Positions 26,418 through 34,194 of a stretch of 38,527 bases of DNA are shown piece by piece (within the stretch, counting starts at the first letter, position 1; each line of letters begins with the position of its first letter). Where the stretch lies: assembly GCA_035288865.1 (NCBI GenBank), contig DATDZA010000027.1, forward strand, positions 1 through 38,527, written 5' to 3'. The notes under the pieces are model-generated. The model ran no database searches. It saw nothing but the letters and a program-made list of their open reading frames with translations, and was not told where the DNA came from. Source of the DNA: GCA-2688775 sp035288865. GTDB lineage: Archaea > Nanobdellota > Nanobdellia > Woesearchaeales > GW2011-AR4. The translations under genes were made by a program, and so were the position numbers.

Positions 26418-27797
26418 TCATTTCAAGAAATTAAACAATCCGAAGCCTGCGCCGACATTTATTATGATTATAGCCAAGAATATCAATCCTATATAAACCC
26501 AAATTTTTTTCCCGTTTTCTTCCCCAAAATATTTCTGCAGCGGCAACTGCAGCATTCTGCCGCCGTCCAACGGGCCGAGAGGAACAAGATTGAACAAGCC
26601 GATTCCAAGGTTTAAGATGAACAGCGTGATGAACAAGCCATAAAACCAGAGTCCTGCATTCGGCAAAAATTCCCCATACTTTGATTGAACGCTTTCTTTT
26701 ATCTTCGTGCTTTGCTCAAGATAAGCGCCGATGTAAGCAGAACTTTCATTTTCCGGATTTTTTGCCAGTTTAACCTGATAAAACGACTTGTCGGTTGTCA
26801 ATGTTACAACATCTCCTGGCTTTTTGCTGCGGAGAATCTGCGATAAATTTTCTACATAAGGGGTTTGGGTACTGCCAATCTGCTGGATTGTTTCACCAAT
26901 TTTTATTCCTGAGCTTTCTGCCGGATAAGTTGCGTTTCCCTTTACAAAATCAGTCACCTTAACGCCGTTTGGCTCAATAGCTGCTGTTATTATCGGGGTT
27001 AACATAAATATCGCAAGCAGCAGAAAAATAAATCCTGTGATGATGTTTGCCAAAGGGCCTGCGGCAAAAACACTTAACTGCTGGGAATGAGGCCTTTTTC
27101 TAAGCGCTTTTTCATCAGGCTCGACGAAAGCTGCAGGGATTATGGGGATACCATTTAATTCAGATATTTTTTTTATATAAGATGAAGCTAAAAGTATGAT
27201 TCCGATAATTATCCAGAATTCAGGTTTTGAATAATCTAAAAAATTGCTGTTGAAATCAAAAATCAAATTATTTTTAGTTTTTATAAACAATGAAATAATA
27301 ATACTTACTAATCCTACTAATCTGAATCCACCACCCAAAAAAGCAAACCCGCTTGATTTGACTTTTATATTGTGGGCGCGGGCAATCCATCCGTGCGAGA
27401 ATTCATGCACTACGGCAATCACAAAAATTGAAATAATCCAATAAAAGAATGGCACATAAAAAATCCCTTTTCCCTTGATTGGGAGCACTAATCCCACTCC
27501 AGTAGCTGCTCCGGGCTTTGTAAAAAATGCAAAAATGTTGCTGATTAATCCGTAGCTTATTGCAATCATTCCAAGAAATCCTATAAAAATTCCGAAATAA
27601 CCTAAATAAATTGTAGTTCTTCTGAATTTTTTTGAAAGAGAATCCATCAGATTTAATCCAAGCTTTGTCTTGTACATTGAAAAATAAATAAGGTAAGGAA
27701 CAAGAAACGTTGTCTCTAATTTTTTTCTGTTTAGAAAAAGAACAAGAGTTAGAATGACAACAAAAATTATTGCAGCAATTGTCTGGAAATCAAGCAT
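26418..27797 (-). CDS. Site-2 protease family intramembrane zinc metalloprotease (M50)
   Basis: The 459-aa membrane protein carries the zinc motif HEFSH at 131-135 (H131, E132, H135) within a hydrophobic helix and the third ligand D411 in GPLDGGRM, the S2P/RseP signature. At least six membrane segments are visible, including the N-terminal one. A PDZ-like domain lies at roughly 280-360 (GIKIGETIQQIGSTQTPYVE). It cleaves single-pass membrane proteins within the bilayer, typically to release a regulator. Archaeal members are widespread and mostly uncharacterised. It lies 76 bp downstream of eL40 on the same strand. Confidence 0.92.
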   Translation of the reverse strand: MLDFQTIAAIIFVVILTLVLFLNRKKLETTFLVPYLIYFSMYKTKLGLNLMDSLSKKFRRTTIYLGYFGIFIGFLGMIAISYGLISNIFAFFTKPGAATGVGLVLPIKGKGIFYVPFFYWIISIFVIAVVHEFSHGWIARAHNIKVKSSGFAFLGGGFRLVGLVSIIISLFIKTKNNLIFDFNSNFLDYSKPEFWIIIGIILLASSYIKKISELNGIPIIPAAFVEPDEKALRKRPHSQQLSVFAAGPLANIITGFIFLLLAIFMLTPIITAAIEPNGVKVTDFVKGNATYPAESSGIKIGETIQQIGSTQTPYVENLSQILRSKKPGDVVTLTTDKSFYQVKLAKNPENESSAYIGAYLEQSTKIKESVQSKYGEFLPNAGLWFYGLFITLFILNLGIGLFNLVPLGPLDGGRMLQLPLQKYFGEENGKKIWVYIGLIFLAIIIINVGAGFGLFNFLK

Positions 27798-27873
27798 TTT
27801 TGTTACCGTTAAATCAGTTTTTAATGTTTAAATCAGAATAATAATACAACGTAATAAAATAAAATTTCATTGT

Positions 27874-28035
27874 TTACTTCTTCCTGACGGCTTTGAACAT
27901 CCTGCTGCCGCATCTTCTGCAGCTTACTTTGCCCTGTATAATTTTCATGTTCGGGGATTTTATTTTAGTCTTGCATTTCCTGCAGACAAACACATTTCTG
28001 AATTTTCTTACGTCAGCTTCCGGGAATTTTACCAT
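27874..28035 (-). CDS. rpl40e: Ribosomal protein eL40
   Basis: This 53-aa protein starts MVKFPEADVRKFRN and has a zinc ribbon with CRKC (about 18-21) and CRRCG (39-43), then a basic tail. This matches archaeal L40e, a component of the large ribosomal subunit near the GTPase centre. Its ATG lies one base after the aIF5A stop codon, so the two are cotranscribed. Another small zinc-ribbon protein is possible but less likely given the size and context. Confidence 0.85.
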   Translation of the reverse strand: MVKFPEADVRKFRNVFVCRKCKTKIKSPNMKIIQGKVSCRRCGSRMFKAVRKK

Positions 28036-28036
28036 T

Positions 28037-28435
28037 TTATTCGCTTCTTACCTGTTTTATCACTCGTTCGCTCATTATGACCCAGTACATTATGGACATT
28101 CCGTCCTTAACCTGCCCTTTGAACTCGTCCGGAATCTTAATGTCAAACGTTTCATAATTTTCTGCGTCCATAACATTTGCCATTTCTCCCTGAACAGACA
28201 GTACCTGGGCATTTCTTTTTTCAACTATAGGAACTTCAACATTGTCATGGCCCGGCATTACTTCAATTCGCTTCTTTCCGTCAACCAATCCCATTGCAGA
28301 TATCCTGACTTTGGTATGGCCGTGCTTTCCGGGCTTTGAAATTTCAAGATCAACAACCTTGCAGGCGATGCCGCCCATGAGTATAAAGCCGCCTTTTTGG
28401 ACTTCGTTGGCACCAACCATCTTTGTATCTGACAT
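28037..28435 (-). CDS. eif5a: Translation initiation factor 5A (aIF5A)
   Basis: The 132-aa factor has the hypusine loop SKPGKHGHTK, with K37 the lysine modified to deoxyhypusine/hypusine. The C-terminal OB-fold domain contains DIKIPDEF. aIF5A relieves stalled ribosomes and helps termination. TSG is more usual than SKPG before the modified lysine, but PGKHGH is intact. GGGTGAT upstream resembles a ribosome-binding site. It is the first gene of a pair with eL40. Confidence 0.95.
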   Translation of the reverse strand: MSDTKMVGANEVQKGGFILMGGIACKVVDLEISKPGKHGHTKVRISAMGLVDGKKRIEVMPGHDNVEVPIVEKRNAQVLSVQGEMANVMDAENYETFDIKIPDEFKGQVKDGMSIMYWVIMSERVIKQVRSE

Positions 28436-28570
28436 TTTAATATCACCCTAAATATATTTTCTTTTTTTAGAATTTATATTGGTTTAGGCGAGTGATTTAT
28501 AAAGATTGCGCTTATTAAATTTAACCGTATAAACAAAAAATATTTAAAGTTTCTTAGTTACGTTTGTCTT

Positions 28571-28942
28571 ATGTCTGATTTGCAAAAAGTGTTGACTGCG
28601 TTGGAGAATAAATTTTGGGAAGCCGACATAAACAATAATGCTAATTTTTATGGAGAACATACGACCAATAACAGTTTTGCAGTTGGGCCATCTGGAATAT
28701 CAAACAAGAAAAATATATTAAAGGCTATTTCCTCAAATTCACTGAAATTATTAAATTATAAAATCCGCAATCCAAAGGCCGTATCTTTTACTAAGCGCAC
28801 TGCTCTTTTAATTTATGAATCATCCGGAACAACCTTGAATAAAGGCAAGAAATCAAAATTTTCAATGTTGACATCCTCTCTGTATGTTAAATCCAAAAAT
28901 AAGTGGCTTGCGGCCTTTCATCAGCAAACGCCGTTCAAGTAG
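28571..28942 (+). CDS. NTF2-like (DUF4440/SnoaL-type) protein
   Basis: The 123-aa protein has the cone-shaped NTF2-like pattern: an N-terminal helix with ALENKFWEADINNNANFY, a middle region with SVFTKRTALLIYES-like strands (about 75-85), and the closing LTSSLYVKSKNKWLAAFHQQTP, typical of DUF4440. Such proteins are small enzymes or ligand-binding domains; function here is unknown. A TATTTAAAG element centred 26 nt before the ATG supports the start. Its stop is one base from the stop of the convergent histone gene. Confidence 0.8.
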   Translation: MSDLQKVLTALENKFWEADINNNANFYGEHTTNNSFAVGPSGISNKKNILKAISSNSLKLLNYKIRNPKAVSFTKRTALLIYESSGTTLNKGKKSKFSMLTSSLYVKSKNKWLAAFHQQTPFK

Positions 28943-28943
28943 A

Positions 28944-29153
28944 TTATTCTTTCACAGCCAATTTAATATCTTCCGGCTTGATTGTTTTTCTGCCCGCGTG
29001 ATGCGCGAACTGGATTGCTTTTACAGAAATATCATTTGCAATTTCCTCGATTGCGTTTTTCAGAGCTACTTTGGCTTTGTCAGAAACTCTTTCTGCGCCG
29101 CCTTGCTTCAGAATTTTTTCCATTGCAGCCAATGGGAGCAGTTTGTCAGTCAT
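28944..29153 (-). CDS. Archaeal histone
   Basis: The 69-aa protein is a single histone fold: LLPLAAMEKILKQGG (helix 1), RVSDKAKVALKNAIEEIANDI (helix 2) and TIKPEDIKLAVKE (helix 3), with the usual HAGRKTIKPED loop. It dimerises and wraps DNA. There is no tail. A TATA-like TTTAAATAG at about 29185-29194 lies 37 nt upstream. Confidence 0.97.
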   Translation of the reverse strand: MTDKLLPLAAMEKILKQGGAERVSDKAKVALKNAIEEIANDISVKAIQFAHHAGRKTIKPEDIKLAVKE

Positions 29154-29202
29154 TTTGATGTCTTTCTTAGTAATCAGGACTATTCTATTTAAACTTTTTG
29201 AC

Positions 29203-29871
29203 TTAAAAAGACAAAATGGCCTTCTTTAAGCTGAAACGATGCTTTCTTGCCAGTCTTGAGATTTCTGTCTCCATTAAATCCCTGTCTGGAAATTTTGCTT
29301 CCATTCTTTTGAATTCCGGAGAATGATGGACAGTTCTTCCATTTTTGCTTTCAAATTTGAATTTTTTGTGGAGCATTTCATGGTACATAACATAATCAAG
29401 CAGAATGGGATTTGCATCCTGGAAAATAGTGCTGATTGTTATTGCATCGCTTCCATATTCATAGCAGCCAAGCTTGCTTGTTGAGTCATTTCCCCACTGC
29501 AGATTTGGGATATCTATCATTCCATTGAAAAATAAATCATTGTTTCTGTTGAAAGACGCTTCCAAAATAGAATCTGTTTTTGTTTTAGGCACAGCAACGT
29601 GGACATTTTTCATGAATAAAGAATATAAATCCATGTTCATTGTTTTCTTTTTGTCTTTCAGTATTTTGGTTAATAATTCCTGTATTAGCCCGGTCTGGAT
29701 TTCATTACTTATTTTTTTCCAGTCCCTGCTTAGATGAAAAGTCAAATTATTACCATGTCTTCTGACATTTGCGTTATATGGTTTGAACTGCCTTGAGTAT
29801 CTAACTGAGATTTTATAGTCAATACCTTTTCCGGGATACAATTCCACATAAGCCATTTCTGCGATGTTCAT
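29203..29871 (-). CDS. SprT-like/WLM-type zinc metalloprotease
   Basis: The 222-aa cytoplasmic protein has HEMLH at 164-168 (zinc ligands H164, H168; catalytic E165) and HHSPEF at 182-187, whose histidine is a likely third ligand, as in SprT-like and M48-related proteases. There is no signal peptide or membrane segment. Archaeal SprT-like proteins are thought to act on DNA-protein crosslinks, by analogy with Spartan, but no direct evidence exists here. It lies 49 bp upstream of the histone gene on the same strand and may be cotranscribed. Confidence 0.82.
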   Translation of the reverse strand: MNIAEMAYVELYPGKGIDYKISVRYSRQFKPYNANVRRHGNNLTFHLSRDWKKISNEIQTGLIQELLTKILKDKKKTMNMDLYSLFMKNVHVAVPKTKTDSILEASFNRNNDLFFNGMIDIPNLQWGNDSTSKLGCYEYGSDAITISTIFQDANPILLDYVMYHEMLHKKFKFESKNGRTVHHSPEFKRMEAKFPDRDLMETEISRLARKHRFSLKKAILSF

Positions 29872-29944
29872 GAGAAAAATCTGTCTGAACTTATTAAAAT
29901 AGGTTTTGATTTTGGATTGTCTTCCATAATGAAATAAATTTAAA

Positions 29945-29958
29945 AATGGATATCCATT
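29945..29958. promoter_or_regulatory. Perfect 14-nt palindrome at the promoter of the Tat-signal gene
   Basis: AATGGATATCCATT lies directly after the TATA-like AATAAATTTAAAA (about 29931-29943) and 10 nt before the ATG at 29969. It covers the expected transcription start, where a repressor would block initiation. Confidence 0.5.
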
Positions 29959-29968
29959 AATCTAAATT

Positions 29969-30682
29969 ATGGAATTAACAAGAAGGAAATTCTTGAAATC
30001 TGCCGCAGCAGGTGGGGCTGGCCTTTTAGTGTCTTCATCAGTAGCCCATTCCCAGCCTTATTCTGAAATTTTTGGAATTGCTGATTTAATATATCATATT
30101 CTTCGACTCGAAGAAGAAGGAACAATACATCCTCAATTATTTAGTGGAAAAATTGGAAATAAATCAGTTACTATGAAGACAAATGGTGCGGTAACTTTAG
30201 TTGATTTCATCACTTTGGAAACTAAAATTAGTTTCGCCGAGGATGGCAGTGAATTAGAACTAAATTGTCATGATCTTTCTATAAAAGGATATATTGATGG
30301 CAGGCAACCGGATGATTACATTGGAATTGAAATCAAGAAGAATGATGAAATAGAAAGCGGATTTGGTAGCCAGGATAATAAATATAGCTTTCACCATTAC
30401 AGGAAGTTAAGGTATGGTGAAAAAAAGCCTGAAGGTAGTACAAGTCACCATAAGCATGATAATTTTATCCAAGACGGTTATTGTTTTTATTTAGGAAATG
30501 GTAATAATCCATTCTTTGAAGGAATTTATAAACCAAGTGAAGGGAGTTTTTGGAAAGCACACGAATATCTTTTAGGAAAAAGTCGGGAAAGATTCAGATA
30601 CGCTCACAAAATTTACAGAGAAACTCTGCCACAAGTTATATTAGAACTTGGAAAGCAGGGAAAATTAGTCCTGCCAAGATAA
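29969..30682 (+). CDS. Exported protein with twin-arginine signal, unknown function
   Basis: The 237-aa protein begins MELTRRKFLKSAAAGGAGL, a textbook Tat signal (RRKFLK) with a hydrophobic core and a likely cleavage after SVAHS. The mature domain has a His-rich middle (SFHHYRKLRYG and TSHHKHDNF) that could bind metal, and a helical C-terminus. I do not recognise a family. Tat export suggests the protein folds, perhaps with a cofactor, before crossing the membrane. Its stop codon directly abuts the stop of the convergent aRF1 gene. Confidence 0.75.
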   Translation: MELTRRKFLKSAAAGGAGLLVSSSVAHSQPYSEIFGIADLIYHILRLEEEGTIHPQLFSGKIGNKSVTMKTNGAVTLVDFITLETKISFAEDGSELELNCHDLSIKGYIDGRQPDDYIGIEIKKNDEIESGFGSQDNKYSFHHYRKLRYGEKKPEGSTSHHKHDNFIQDGYCFYLGNGNNPFFEGIYKPSEGSFWKAHEYLLGKSRERFRYAHKIYRETLPQVILELGKQGKLVLPR

Positions 30683-31783
30683 TCATCCATGAACTTCATA
30701 CCTTAAAATAGCAGCTGCTTTTCCCAAATCACGAAGTTGTGCTCCTTCCCTTGTCTGTGTTGAAATTATTATTATTTCTGTTCCGAATGTTTTTGCAGCG
30801 GCTTCGAATTCCTCAATTTTTTCATCGGATAAATTTTCCGAAAGCAAAACTTTATCAGCAACGCCCATTTTTATCTTGCTCATGACATCTGTCTCCCCAT
30901 ACGCAACCATTTTCTGCTTTGTGGCGAGCATTTCCAGGAATCTGTTGACAATTTTCTTTTCTTCCATTACATCTTCTGCGGCAAGGACATCCTGGGATTT
31001 TTCAAGCAGCTCTTCCAGCCCAAATTCTCCGGTGTAGCCTAAATCCTTGATTGCGATTATTTTTTTCTTCACTTCGTTTGTTATGTAGCCACCTTCAACC
31101 AAATCATACTTTGTAGGGCCAGGGCCGCCGACAATTATTCCTTTCAATCCCGGCATGCTCAGGAAAGCTTCTTTCATGTATTCCGCAACTTTCTTGTAAT
31201 GGTCTTTTGCAGCGCCTTCAATAATTCGGCTGAATCGCATAGCGGATTGCCCCCCTGCCTTGAACTTTCCCGGTACTTCAGAATGAGTCTTGACAAGATG
31301 GATAATACTTTTTCCTTTCAGCAATGCAATGTTTGCATCTCTCCTGTCCATCACGACCAATCCATAAACTTCCTTTACATCTAGCATATCTCGCAGAATG
31401 TCTAGGACAAATTCCTTGTCGCACCGGTAAATTCTGGTTTTCAATGGAATTGGCGGCTCTATGCTCCATACTTTGAAATTGTGCTGGCCTTCACGCTCAG
31501 CAACATTGCCGGAAAATACACACAAGCCATTTGGTGGATTTCTTTTGAACAGCTTGAGATGCTGAATCATTCTTTCAAGGGCGTCTGTAACATTTTTTCT
31601 TGTTGCCGAAGATTTAATGTTGGATGCAGTTCCCTGCTCCTGCGCAAGATGGTTGATTATCTTGTTCAGGTCATAATCCTGAGGAACATAAACACTAACT
31701 AATTCTGTGTGCCTTCCTTTGAAATTTTCAAGTTCCTTTACGAATTTCTTTAAGTGAAATCTCTGCGCTTCTGTTAATGACAT
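30683..31783 (-). CDS. prf1: Peptide chain release factor aRF1
   Basis: aRF1 reads all three stop codons and triggers peptide release. From ATG 31783 it is 366 aa: NIKS at 55-58 and YRCDKEF at 119-125 (the stop-codon-reading motifs), GGQ at 177-179 (peptidyl-tRNA hydrolysis). The frame extends 6 codons further to 31801, but a TATA box at 31805-31814 is centred 27 nt before the internal ATG, so the shorter form starting MSLTEAQRFHLKK is chosen. Length is shorter than the usual ~415 aa because the minidomain of domain 3 appears reduced. Confidence 0.95.
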   Translation of the reverse strand: MSLTEAQRFHLKKFVKELENFKGRHTELVSVYVPQDYDLNKIINHLAQEQGTASNIKSSATRKNVTDALERMIQHLKLFKRNPPNGLCVFSGNVAEREGQHNFKVWSIEPPIPLKTRIYRCDKEFVLDILRDMLDVKEVYGLVVMDRRDANIALLKGKSIIHLVKTHSEVPGKFKAGGQSAMRFSRIIEGAAKDHYKKVAEYMKEAFLSMPGLKGIIVGGPGPTKYDLVEGGYITNEVKKKIIAIKDLGYTGEFGLEELLEKSQDVLAAEDVMEEKKIVNRFLEMLATKQKMVAYGETDVMSKIKMGVADKVLLSENLSDEKIEEFEAAAKTFGTEIIIISTQTREGAQLRDLGKAAAILRYEVHG

Positions 31784-31804
31784 AGTAGTATAGAAACACA
31801 CTTT

Positions 31805-31814
31805 CTTTATAAAT
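31805..31814 (-). promoter_or_regulatory. TATA box of prf1
   Basis: The minus strand reads ATTTATAAAG, 27 nt before the ATG at 31783. It decides the start codon and predicts a leaderless mRNA. Confidence 0.65.
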
Positions 31815-31822
31815 ATTTACGG

Positions 31823-32419
31823 CTATTGCTGCTTTGGCTTTTTTATTGATGTAAAAGTCCAGTGGAATACTCTTAACAGCCATTCAACAACAATTATAAA
31901 AAGAAGGTATTTTGCAACTTTGGGCAATTGCAGGAGTATACTGTTAAATGAAGCTATGAAAGTGTCCAGAGTTACTGCTTTTGGGTCCATAAGAAAAATT
32001 GCTATAAGGGTTAATGGCAAGAGCTTTGCCATATCCTCTGCCAATTTCTCGCTTATATAAGCGCCCATCCTCGTGGCTGCTACTACAATTATGCCAAGAA
32101 ACAGGATTTCCTCTATTGTTCTTGATTTTGAGAGGGCAAATAGGAGGAATGAAAATATCAGGAACCAAATGAAAGAATAAACCGGAAAGATAAGCAAATA
32201 TTTTAGGAAATAGATTGCCTTATCAAAGAAGTTTACAAATTTTGTCTGTAGCTTTAATTTTGGAATCTCAAATAAATCCCTTCTTGCGAGTTGCTTATAG
32301 TAAATATACCATGCAAGCCAGCTTGCAAGAAAAAGTACGAGAGTTGAGGCAAGAAGATTGAGGTATTGCTTATCCCATACAAATTCCTTGATAATAACCC
32401 AAGAGTCGATTAATGCCAT
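31823..32419 (-). CDS. Membrane protein of unknown function
   Basis: The 198-aa protein has four or five hydrophobic segments (about 20-40, 66-95, 104-118, 131-145 and 166-186), separated by short charged loops such as YKQLARRDLFEIPKLKLQTK. No catalytic motif stands out. It is basic at the C-terminus (TSIKKPKQQ), which is likely cytoplasmic. The gene lies 39 bp upstream of prf1 on the same strand. I do not recognise the family. Confidence 0.75.
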   Translation of the reverse strand: MALIDSWVIIKEFVWDKQYLNLLASTLVLFLASWLAWYIYYKQLARRDLFEIPKLKLQTKFVNFFDKAIYFLKYLLIFPVYSFIWFLIFSFLLFALSKSRTIEEILFLGIIVVAATRMGAYISEKLAEDMAKLLPLTLIAIFLMDPKAVTLDTFIASFNSILLQLPKVAKYLLFIIVVEWLLRVFHWTFTSIKKPKQQ

Positions 32420-32454
32420 ATAAACTCAATTTAACAAATAATATTTAAGAATTG

Positions 32455-33288
32455 TTATTTTATTGCCTTCAACCCGTAATGAACTTTCTCAATATTCTTG
32501 AACCCAGCCTGCTTTAATCTTTTGCTTACATTTCCGATTAAATTAATGTGCCTGTTTTTGCTGCCTGGGTTTCCGGTGTAATGATACAGCTTTCCGTTGT
32601 TTTTTAAAACTCTAAATATCTGTTTGTAGAATTCCAATGAGTACAATTCTGTCGCCAAAGTCAATCTCGGAGGGTCATGAATCACTACATCAAACATGTT
32701 GCTTTTGAAAATTTTTATTTCGTCAAAAACATTTGTTTTCATTACACTTATTTTCTTGTTGGTAAATAATTCCTGCGACCATGGATTGTATTTTGCAATC
32801 TCTAAAACATTTTCATCTCTTTCGCATGTAATGACAAAATCTGCCAGTTTTGACGATGCAATTGCAGTATACCCCATACCCATGCAAGTGTCCAAAACAA
32901 TTCCATGAATCGGAGCAATTGTTTCAATTTTTCTTTTTGTATCTTCTGTTGGAGTCATATCTTTAGTTGCATGCATCCTGATGCCAGAAATTTCAATTGT
33001 CGGGGCATCTTTAGTCGGAACTAATTTATAGAATTTGTTTGTTTCATCAGAAAATAATTGAATCTTAACTAAAGAATTATCCCTTATTAAGAAGCAAACT
33101 TTATCATCTTTTATCGGCTTTTTTAATTGTGATTCATTTAATTTTTGATTATCAGGAAAAATGAATTCATTATTCTGGATTTTAATTTTTGATAAGGTTT
33201 TGTTTAAATCTAATGAAATTTCTGTTTCTTTCAGGAATTTTTTGTTGGCTTCCAGCAATTCTTTTGCTTGGATGTGTGTGACTATCAT
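32455..33288 (-). CDS. Predicted archaeal SAM-dependent methyltransferase (COG2521-like)
   Basis: The 277-aa protein has a Rossmann methyltransferase domain: VLDTCMGMGYTAIASSKL (motif I), TCERDENVLEIAKYNPW (acidic SAM-ribose residue) and VIHDPPRLTLATELYS (motif IV, DPPR). GIRMHATKDMTPTEDTKRKI precedes motif I and is typical of an archaeal family I recall as COG2521. The final KAGFKNIE-type strand is standard. DPPR/DPPY motifs usually go with amino-group or nucleobase methylation, so an RNA or amine substrate is likely but unproven. Confidence 0.82.
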   Translation of the reverse strand: MIVTHIQAKELLEANKKFLKETEISLDLNKTLSKIKIQNNEFIFPDNQKLNESQLKKPIKDDKVCFLIRDNSLVKIQLFSDETNKFYKLVPTKDAPTIEISGIRMHATKDMTPTEDTKRKIETIAPIHGIVLDTCMGMGYTAIASSKLADFVITCERDENVLEIAKYNPWSQELFTNKKISVMKTNVFDEIKIFKSNMFDVVIHDPPRLTLATELYSLEFYKQIFRVLKNNGKLYHYTGNPGSKNRHINLIGNVSKRLKQAGFKNIEKVHYGLKAIK

Positions 33289-33373
33289 TACCTAAAATAA
33301 AAGTTTGTTATTTATATATCTTGTCAAACATATATTTTTTAGTAGCACTGGACACTGGACATTTATCCGTGGA

Positions 33374-33382
33374 ATATTTAAA
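33374..33382 (+). promoter_or_regulatory. TATA box of the homing-endonuclease / tRNA-Pro transcript
   Basis: ATATTTAAA centred about 27 nt before the ATG at 33405. A short tandem repeat (CACTGGA twice, about 33346-33359) lies just upstream. No gene is visible in 33289-33404. Confidence 0.55.
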
Positions 33383-33404
33383 CTGAGTAACCTCTTAGTG
33401 CATA

Positions 33405-34052
33405 ATGGAAATAAAAAATTTTGATAAAGATTTGTCCAGATTAGTAAGCTATTTAACTTTTGATGGGCATCTGTCACAAGATCTAAAGTGTTTTTATCTT
33501 AGTTCTAAGAATGAAGAAACTTTGTTGGATTTTAAAAACACAGTTTACAGGAAATTTAGTGTTTTGGGCAGGATTGAAGATGGGATGGGTTATAACAATG
33601 CCCGTAAATATAGGATTTTTAGTAGAGCCGTGTGCAAGTTACTTAAAGAAATTGGCGTGCCAGAAGGAAATAAAGTTTCGAGACATTTTTTAGTGCCTGT
33701 ATGGATTAAAGATAATAATGAATTTGCTAGAGAATACTTGCGAACGGCATTTGATTGCGAAGGGAGTATTTGGTTTGAAAAAGAAGCAAAAATAAGATTT
33801 GGAATTTTTAAAACAGAGAAAAATATTCCAAATGGTTTGCAGTTTTTGGCAGAAATGAAGTTTATGTTGTCAATTTTTAATATTAACACTACTGAAACTT
33901 GGCTGATGAAAGGAAATTTAAGGAAAGATGGCAAATTGACCCAAGGACTATATTTTAAGATTAAACAAGATAGCGTTGGGCAATTTGCTAAAGAAATAGG
34001 CTTTAACGATAGATTTAAAAATAAGAGATTAATCCTGATAGGTGGGGCTTAG
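33405..34052 (+). CDS. LAGLIDADG-type homing endonuclease
   Basis: The 215-aa single-chain protein has two LAGLIDADG-like helices: RLVSYLTFDGHL at 12-23 with catalytic D20, and LRTAFDCEGSIWF at 112-124 with E119. The spacing of 100 residues is as expected for monomeric two-repeat enzymes. These nucleases cut a specific site in an intronless allele so that the intron or gene is copied in. The last codons (GGT GGG GCT TAG) contain the six bases GGGGCT that match the 5' acceptor strand of tRNA-Pro, and the TAG stop begins at the proposed exon/intron boundary. The gene is therefore fused head-to-tail with the tRNA, probably on one transcript. It could also be a maturase. Confidence 0.85.
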   Translation: MEIKNFDKDLSRLVSYLTFDGHLSQDLKCFYLSSKNEETLLDFKNTVYRKFSVLGRIEDGMGYNNARKYRIFSRAVCKLLKEIGVPEGNKVSRHFLVPVWIKDNNEFAREYLRTAFDCEGSIWFEKEAKIRFGIFKTEKNIPNGLQFLAEMKFMLSIFNINTTETWLMKGNLRKDGKLTQGLYFKIKQDSVGQFAKEIGFNDRFKNKRLILIGGA

Positions 34053-34113
34053 GCGACTACCCAAGCATGGGTCTTAGTGATATACAATTAATTTGTATGC
34101 ACTGCATGAAGCT
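34050..34113 (+). other. Proposed 64-nt intron in the 5' acceptor strand of tRNA-Pro
   Basis: Its ends can slide by three bases because GCT occurs at both junctions. It contains two hairpins: ACCCA-AGCA-TGGGT (34059-34072) and AGTG/CACT with ATACAA/TTGTAT (34076-34103). GGCTT and AAGCT at its borders can pair. No canonical bulge-helix-bulge fits the registers that give a perfect acceptor. A helix GGCT/AGCT with bulges TAG and GTG exists two bases over, but that cut would leave A at position 8 and a U7-C66 mismatch. Confidence 0.5.
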
Positions 34114-34145
34114 GTGGGGTAGCTTGGTATCCTTTTCGCTTTGGG

Positions 34146-34173
34146 ACAAACGCCATATATGGCGCTGTAAAAC
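34146..34173 (+). other. Canonical 28-nt tRNA intron at position 37/38
   Basis: The archaeal bulge-helix-bulge is complete: 4-bp helix TTTG/TAAA, 5' bulge GGA cut after GG, 3' bulge ACA cut after AC, outer helix formed by the anticodon stem, inner helix CA/TG continuing to CGCCAT/ATGGCG. Splicing gives the 7-nt loop TTTGGGA. Confidence 0.9.
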
Positions 34174-34194
34174 AGCGAAAGACCCCGGTTCGAA

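Noticed and set aside
33405..34052. Endonuclease as an intein
   Set aside because: It has its own promoter and start codon, no splicing-domain motifs, and the flanking frame does not encode a host protein.
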